From the NCBI GenBank assembly GCA_913049525.1, contig CAJWYZ010000006.1, forward strand, positions 1 to 21,823: 21,823 bases of DNA. The letters are read 5' to 3'. The position numbers were made by a program, and so were the translations under genes. Numbering within the stretch: the first letter of the stretch is position 1; each line of letters starts with the position of its first letter. The notes beneath the pieces were generated by a model, which had not been told where the DNA came from, made no database searches, and was given only the letters and a program-made list of their open reading frames with translations. Shown piece after piece: positions 15,159 to 21,823 of this stretch. Source of the stretch: an uncultured Fidelibacterota bacterium (lineage in GTDB: Bacteria > Fidelibacterota > Marinisomatia > SCGC-AAA003-L08 > D37C17).

Positions 15159-17632
15159 TCTTCAGGTTCGGGCGCCTCTTCCTCCTCGTTGTCTTCATCT
15201 TCTTTTAAAACCCGTGTTGCTGAGGTGATATATGTTTTATCATCTAACTTCGCTAAGCGAACTCCCTGAGTATTTCTACCAATTGTTCGAATATTACTAA
15301 CTGGCTGCCTAATCATAATTCCTCTATCAGTAATTAACATTATGTCATCTTCATCAATGGCCTCCATTATTCCAATAAGATTGCCCACCTTTTTTGTTGT
15401 TTTGATAGTAATAACACCCTTTCCGCCCCGTTTTTGAGTTCTATATTCTGATAAGTCGCTTCGTTTACCATAGCCTTTATTAGTCACCACCATAACAGAA
15501 CCTTCTCGCTTCACAATCAACATGCCTATTACATAGTCATCTTTTATGCCAAGACGAATACCCCTTACCCCCATGGTTTTTCTGCCGGTTCCCCTTACAT
15601 CATTTTCATTAAATCGTATGGACTTCCCACTAAATGTCGCCAAGATAATATCTTGGCATCCATGAGATACTTTTGCTTGGATCAATTCATCATTATCTCT
15701 AATTTCAATAGCATATATGCCGCCCTTCCTTGGCCGGCTGTACATAGATAGGGCTGTTTTTTTAATAATTCCATTCCGGGTTGCCATTACTATAAAATCT
15801 GTATCGTTAAACTCTTTAACTGATACAAATGCTTTTACTTTTTCTCCCGCCTCACAGCCAATAAGATTGACAATTGCCCGCCCTTGAGACGTGCGCATTC
15901 CTGGTGGAATTTCATGCACCTTCATCCAATAACATTTACCTCTGTCTGTAAAAAAGAGCATGTTATTGTGTGTGGATGCAATAAACAAATGTTCAATAAA
16001 ATCGTCATCCTTAGTATGGGCACCTTTCATTCCCCTTCCCCCGCGGCGTTGTGTTTTCCAGGTTGATGTGGGGAGTCTTTTTATATAGCCATTATGCGTG
16101 ATGGTTACCACCATATCTTCATCTGCTATTATATCCTCAATAGATAGGTCTCCAGAAATTGGAATTATTTCTGATCTACGTTTATCATCATACCTTTCAC
16201 CAACTTCTGCAAATTCTTTTTTAATTATATTGCTTTGCAGTTTGTGGCTTTCTAAAATTTCCTTTAACCCTTTAATTATTTCTATTAATTCACCAAGTTC
16301 TTTTACTATTTTATCTACTTCTAGTGAGGTTAGTCTTTGCAGGCGCATATCCAAAATTGCTTTTGCTTGCCGTTCTGATAGAGAAAATTTTTGTATAAGC
16401 CCCTGTTTGGCCTCCTCTGGATCGGCAGAGCCTTTTATCAACTTGATTACTTCATCAATATTTTCTTGTGCAATTTTCAAGCCTTCTAAAATATGAGCAC
16501 GATCTTCGGCTTCACTCAATTCAAAGCGAGTTCTCTTTATAACTACTTCTCGCCTGAAGTTTAGAAAATGTTGAAGCATCGTTTTAAGGTTCATAACCTT
16601 TGGAATTCCATCAAAGAGGGCCAACATAATAATACCAAAACTATCTTGCAGTTGAGAATATTTAAATAAATTGTTTAATACAATGGAGGCTATGGCGTCT
16701 CGCTTACATTCAATAACAACCCTTATTCCATCCTTATCTGATTCGTCCCGCAGGTCAGATATGCCTTCTACTTTTTTATCTCTTACCAGGTGGGCAATCT
16801 TCTCTACCAGGTTCGCCTTATTTACTTGAAAGGGGATTTCATTAATAATTATCACTTCTTTCCCGTTAGGCAGCTCTTCTATTAATGTTTTCGCTCGCAT
16901 TATTACCTTACCCCGGCCGGTGGTATAGGCGCTTTTTATTCCATCAATGCCAAAAATTAATCCGCCTGTTGGAAAGTCTGGACCCTTAATGTGATCAGTG
17001 AATAGTTCTTCAATTGTAATTTCTGGATTATCTAGTAGCGCGTTTAATCCTGACAGGAGTTCACCTAAATGATGGGGGGGTATTTTTGTTGCCATACCAA
17101 CAGCAATACCATCGGCTCCATTCATAAGTAAATTTGGAATAATTGCTGGTAAAACAACTGGTTCTTGAAGGGTGTCGTCAAAGTTGGGTTTAAAATCAAC
17201 TGTGTCCTTGTCCAAATCTCGCATAATTTCAGAGGATATTCTATGCATGCGTGCTTCCGTGTAACGCATGGCCGCCGCACTATCGCCGTCTATTGATCCG
17301 AAATTTCCCTGCCCATCCATGAGCGGATATCTTAACGACCATGGTTGTGCCATTCTAACTAGGGAGTCATACACAGATGAATCACCATGAGGGTGATATT
17401 TACCCATGACCTCTCCAACAATACGGGCACATTTCTTATGTCCGCGATTCCATGATGCACCCAGATCGGCAGTGCCATAGAGCACCCGACGATGAACAGG
17501 CTTTAGTCCGTCGCGCACATCTGGCAGCGCTCGACTGACAATGACCGACATCGAGTAGTTGAGATATGATTCTGACATCTCTGTGACGATATCTCTATCT
17601 ACAATATTTTCTTCTATAAATTCTTCTGGCAT
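15155..17632 (-). CDS. gyrA: DNA gyrase subunit A
   Basis: GyrA cuts and rejoins DNA in the A2B2 gyrase that introduces negative supercoils. The 825 residues begin with the breakage-reunion domain: DGLKPVHRRVLYG, HPHGDSSVYDSLVRMAQPW, then AAAMRYTEARM with the active-site Tyr at 124. The quinolone-region residues equal to E. coli S83 and D87 are S85 and D89, the sensitive-type residues. The C-terminal domain has the GyrA box QRRGGRG, required for DNA wrapping, and a later related blade motif QKRGGKG. The box argues for GyrA rather than ParC. The protein ends in an acidic tail ([15 protein letters not shown]). The gene starts 16 bp after gyrB and overlaps yggS by 4 bp. Confidence 0.97.
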   Translation of the reverse strand: MPEEFIEENIVDRDIVTEMSESYLNYSMSVIVSRALPDVRDGLKPVHRRVLYGTADLGASWNRGHKKCARIVGEVMGKYHPHGDSSVYDSLVRMAQPWSLRYPLMDGQGNFGSIDGDSAAAMRYTEARMHRISSEIMRDLDKDTVDFKPNFDDTLQEPVVLPAIIPNLLMNGADGIAVGMATKIPPHHLGELLSGLNALLDNPEITIEELFTDHIKGPDFPTGGLIFGIDGIKSAYTTGRGKVIMRAKTLIEELPNGKEVIIINEIPFQVNKANLVEKIAHLVRDKKVEGISDLRDESDKDGIRVVIECKRDAIASIVLNNLFKYSQLQDSFGIIMLALFDGIPKVMNLKTMLQHFLNFRREVVIKRTRFELSEAEDRAHILEGLKIAQENIDEVIKLIKGSADPEEAKQGLIQKFSLSERQAKAILDMRLQRLTSLEVDKIVKELGELIEIIKGLKEILESHKLQSNIIKKEFAEVGERYDDKRRSEIIPISGDLSIEDIIADEDMVVTITHNGYIKRLPTSTWKTQRRGGRGMKGAHTKDDDFIEHLFIASTHNNMLFFTDRGKCYWMKVHEIPPGMRTSQGRAIVNLIGCEAGEKVKAFVSVKEFNDTDFIVMATRNGIIKKTALSMYSRPRKGGIYAIEIRDNDELIQAKVSHGCQDIILATFSGKSIRFNENDVRGTGRKTMGVRGIRLGIKDDYVIGMLIVKREGSVMVVTNKGYGKRSDLSEYRTQKRGGKGVITIKTTKKVGNLIGIMEAIDEDDIMLITDRGIMIRQPVSNIRTIGRNTQGVRLAKLDDKTYITSATRVLKEDEDNEEEEAPEPEE

Positions 17633-17648
17633 AATTAATTAATTTTTC

Positions 17649-19894
<2,246 letters not shown>

Positions 19895-19906
19895 TAGAAC
19901 AATGAA

Positions 19907-21022
19907 TTAATCGTTTAACCTAATTGGCATTAGAAGGGTGGTTTTATTATCATTGTCATTTTGATCTATTGGAAGAAACAACCCTGCATTTAATGGTGAA
20001 TTTAGCATTATTTTTATTTCTTCAGATTGCTGGTGTTGTAATACCTCTTTCAAATAAAAAGCATTATAACCAATTGTCATTGGTTCCCCATCATAATCAC
20101 AGTCCAATATTTCTTTTCCGGTAGTTATATTTTCCGGGTCTTCGGTTGTTATGGTCATACTGCTTTCTGAAAGCTCTAGCGCTACCTGTCTGCTTGATTT
20201 ATTAGAAAAAATAGAAACCCTCTTTATTGCCTCTGTGAAATGATTCTTATTTATTATTAATGTCTTTGTGTTGTTCTTTGGAATAACGCCTTCATAGTCT
20301 GGATATGGATCTTTAATTATTCGCGTAGTTATGGTAACATCTTCTAGTTGCACTTGAATATGATTGTCGCCAATCAACATTGAAACATCGCCGTCGCCGG
20401 TTAATTGTGTTGTAAGTAGGGCTAAAAATTTGATAGGAATAACAACATTCCCAGCATAATCTATAGAATGAAGTTTTTTCTTTTCTAATTTTACCAATCT
20501 ATGTCCATCCGTTGCAACAGAAACAATGCCATCATTTTGTATTTGAAATAAGACTCCTTGAAGCACTGGTTTTAAATCGTCTTTGCTGGCCGCATAAGAT
20601 GTATTGTTAATTATATCTTTCAACTCTCCCGAAGAAACCTGTAATCTTTTACTGTTTTCAACGACCTGTTCAGAAGGAAATTCTTCTGACGGTTGCCCCA
20701 TTATAGTATAGCGCCCAGAGTTACAAGAAATATTCATTTTACCTATGTCTGAAACGCTAAAATCTATATTCTTTTCCGGCATAGCGCTCGTTATTTCTAA
20801 TAATTTTCCTAGAGGAATAGCAACACATCCATCTTCACCACCTTCTATTTTATATTTTAGATTTATAGATATTTCTAAATCCGTCGCCCGCATACTTAAA
20901 ATTTCATCCTTAACTGTGAACAAAGCACTACTAATTATTGGTAGTGTTGATCTTGATGGTATGGCTTTAGATAATAGTTGTAAATTTTTTAACAACGCGT
21001 TTTTATCAAGTGTAAATTTCAT
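19907..21022 (-). CDS. dnaN: DNA polymerase III beta sliding clamp
   Basis: DnaN forms the ring that tethers DNA polymerase III and other clamp-binding proteins to DNA. The 371-residue length is normal for three repeated clamp domains. Family features are the N-terminal AIPSRSTLPIISSALFTV, ATDLEISI, the central LQGVLFQIQNDGIVSVATDGHRL at the interdomain hydrophobic pocket, and the C-terminal LLMPIRLND. The ATG at 21022 is preceded by AGGA five bases upstream, and a TATAAT lies 39-44 bases upstream. It heads the run dnaN-dciA-gyrB-gyrA-yggS-PNP-like. No dnaA lies upstream; a peptidyl-prolyl isomerase gene does. Confidence 0.97.
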   Translation of the reverse strand: MKFTLDKNALLKNLQLLSKAIPSRSTLPIISSALFTVKDEILSMRATDLEISINLKYKIEGGEDGCVAIPLGKLLEITSAMPEKNIDFSVSDIGKMNISCNSGRYTIMGQPSEEFPSEQVVENSKRLQVSSGELKDIINNTSYAASKDDLKPVLQGVLFQIQNDGIVSVATDGHRLVKLEKKKLHSIDYAGNVVIPIKFLALLTTQLTGDGDVSMLIGDNHIQVQLEDVTITTRIIKDPYPDYEGVIPKNNTKTLIINKNHFTEAIKRVSIFSNKSSRQVALELSESSMTITTEDPENITTGKEILDCDYDGEPMTIGYNAFYLKEVLQHQQSEEIKIMLNSPLNAGLFLPIDQNDNDNKTTLLMPIRLND

Positions 21023-21293
21023 ATATATCCTATTTCTTTGGTTGAATTTATAACTTTTTTATTATACAATTTTATTTCTAAAAAAACCATTTTTAAAAAG
21101 GTAATTAGATATAATATATATTTATTTATATTTAGTATATTAATTTAAGTATTATATATAGGTTGATATGTTTAAATATAAAAAAATAGCCCTGTTAAAA
21201 ATTTAGAAACAGAATATATATAAAATTTATTTAAACCACCCCTTTATGTTAATAACAGTGTTAATAACATAATTAAAAATTAATTTATAAACA
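21023..21293 (-). promoter_or_regulatory. A+T-rich spacer upstream of dnaN, with candidate promoter
   Basis: By count only about 41 of 271 bases are G or C. A good minus-strand -10, TATAAT, at 21066-21061 would start transcription about 30 bases before the dnaN ATG; the -35 is weak. Nearer the isomerase stop are two direct GTTAATAACA copies (21248-21257 and 21260-21269) around an 11-bp palindrome TAACAGTGTTA (21254-21264), and one near-DnaA-box TTATAAACA (21285-21293), one mismatch from TTATNCACA. A weak minus-strand stem CTGTT/AACAG (21192-21212), followed a few bases on by seven T, might end the isomerase transcript. I see no coding sequence. The promoter is moderately supported; an origin role is speculative. 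Confidence 0.45.
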
Positions 21294-21823
21294 CTAATTG
21301 TTTAAAATATTTATATAAATGTTAGCTTTAATATTTTTTACCAAATCGCTAAATGTAGAATTCTGTTTTTCTTGCTTTGCATACTCGTAGATTAAACCCC
21401 AAGAATTATCCAAATCAGGAACAAACTCTTTTTGGTGGTCATAATAATAAACTAAAAAATATCCACCTCCCATTTCAATAGGCATAGACAGTTCTCCTAC
21501 ATCCATATTTTTCAATGCAACAAACAGATATTCTGGAATATGCGAGGCGGGGAAATCAGAATACTTGCCAGAACCATTTTTATATTTTGTTGAAAATATA
21601 TTTGACAAGGAATCAAAGGCTGGAGAATTGTTATTTGTATGAGTATAAATATCATAAATAGCATCGTAAGCGTTTATCCTGTCATCTTCAGAAAATTCTA
21701 TTGTTCTAAGAATATGTTGAGTAGATATTTTTTCACCCCGCCTGTCAATCAATTTTATTAAATGGTACCCAAAATCAGACTTAACAGGGTCACTAATTTC
21801 ACCAACCTCCATAGCATAAGAAA
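21294..21823 (-). CDS. Parvulin-type peptidyl-prolyl isomerase (SurA-like), 3' part
   Basis: The frame is open to the window edge, so the N-terminus is missing; the ATG at 21812 is probably internal, since SYAMEVGEISDPV continues a normal parvulin motif. The first visible segment is the end of a rotamase domain (GEISDPVKSDFGYHLIKLID), followed by RRGEKISTQHILRTIEF, the start of a second parvulin-like domain (about residues 30-130 of the fragment). SurA-like proteins chaperone outer-membrane proteins in the periplasm, with catalysis not always retained in each domain. The second domain is divergent: it keeps a QHIL start and the MDVGELSMPIEMGGGYFLVYY end. The gene is transcribed towards dnaN with 271 bp between. 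A PpiD- or PrsA-like protein is an alternative. Confidence 0.85.
   Translation of the reverse strand, partial: SYAMEVGEISDPVKSDFGYHLIKLIDRRGEKISTQHILRTIEFSEDDRINAYDAIYDIYTHTNNNSPAFDSLSNIFSTKYKNGSGKYSDFPASHIPEYLFVALKNMDVGELSMPIEMGGGYFLVYYYDHQKEFVPDLDNSWGLIYEYAKQEKQNSTFSDLVKNIKANIYINILNN

Noticed and set aside
17074..17080. A G7 run inside gyrA as a phase-variable site.
   Set aside because: It encodes conserved residues of an essential gene (IPPHH), so frameshift switching would be lethal.
15155..17632. ParC (topoisomerase IV) instead of GyrA.
   Set aside because: The GyrA box QRRGGRG and adjacency to gyrB favour gyrase.

Overview
The window looks like a piece of a low-GC, didermic bacterial chromosome. 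It has a TonB/ExbBD system, a C-terminal processing protease and a SurA-like periplasmic isomerase, so an outer membrane is expected. The protein style and the Cys-rich leucine-rich-repeat (LRR) protein suggest the FCB-related Candidatus Marinimicrobia (Neomarinimicrobiota, SAR406). That placement is inference from gene content and protein flavour, not a phylogenetic result. I see no tRNA, rRNA, CRISPR array, transposase or phage gene.

Layout, left to right. (1) Positions 1-2754 (+) hold the C-terminal part of a large Cys-rich LRR protein. It is built on a 1155-bp in-frame tandem duplication whose two copies are identical for 787 bp and then diverge. (2) 5444-2751 (-) is pyruvate phosphate dikinase, convergent with the LRR gene, their stop codons overlapping in one TTAA. 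(3) 5698-9884 (+) is a tight cluster: a SpoVG-domain protein with an SSB-like acidic C-terminal tip, a CrcB fluoride channel, and sdhC-sdhA-sdhB of the five-helix, single-anchor (mycobacterial Sdh1-like) type. (4) 12093-10013 (-) is exbB-exbD-exbD-tonB, and 13782-12196 (-) is an S41 C-terminal processing protease. (5) 13984-13844 (-) is a fragment of an L-asparaginase II gene. (6) 21022-14023 (-) is a run of chromosome-maintenance genes, dnaN-dciA(DUF721)-gyrB-gyrA-yggS-(short PNP-like gene), with 4-bp start/stop overlaps at three junctions. (7) 21293-21023 is a 271-bp, roughly 85% A+T spacer upstream of dnaN. (8) 21823-21294 (-) is the 3' part of a parvulin-type peptidyl-prolyl isomerase.

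How it fits together: the sdh genes feed electrons from succinate into the quinone pool. ExbB/ExbD/TonB use the proton-motive force to drive outer-membrane transport. PpdK links pyruvate and PEP. dnaN, dciA and gyrBA form a replication block that lacks recF at its usual place.

Most worth following up: the SpoVG/SSB-tip chimera, the mosaic LRR duplication (possible gene conversion or assembly collapse), the truncated PNP-like protein fused into the gyrA-yggS operon, the Cys/His cluster in SdhC, and a C8 tract directly after the yggS start codon.
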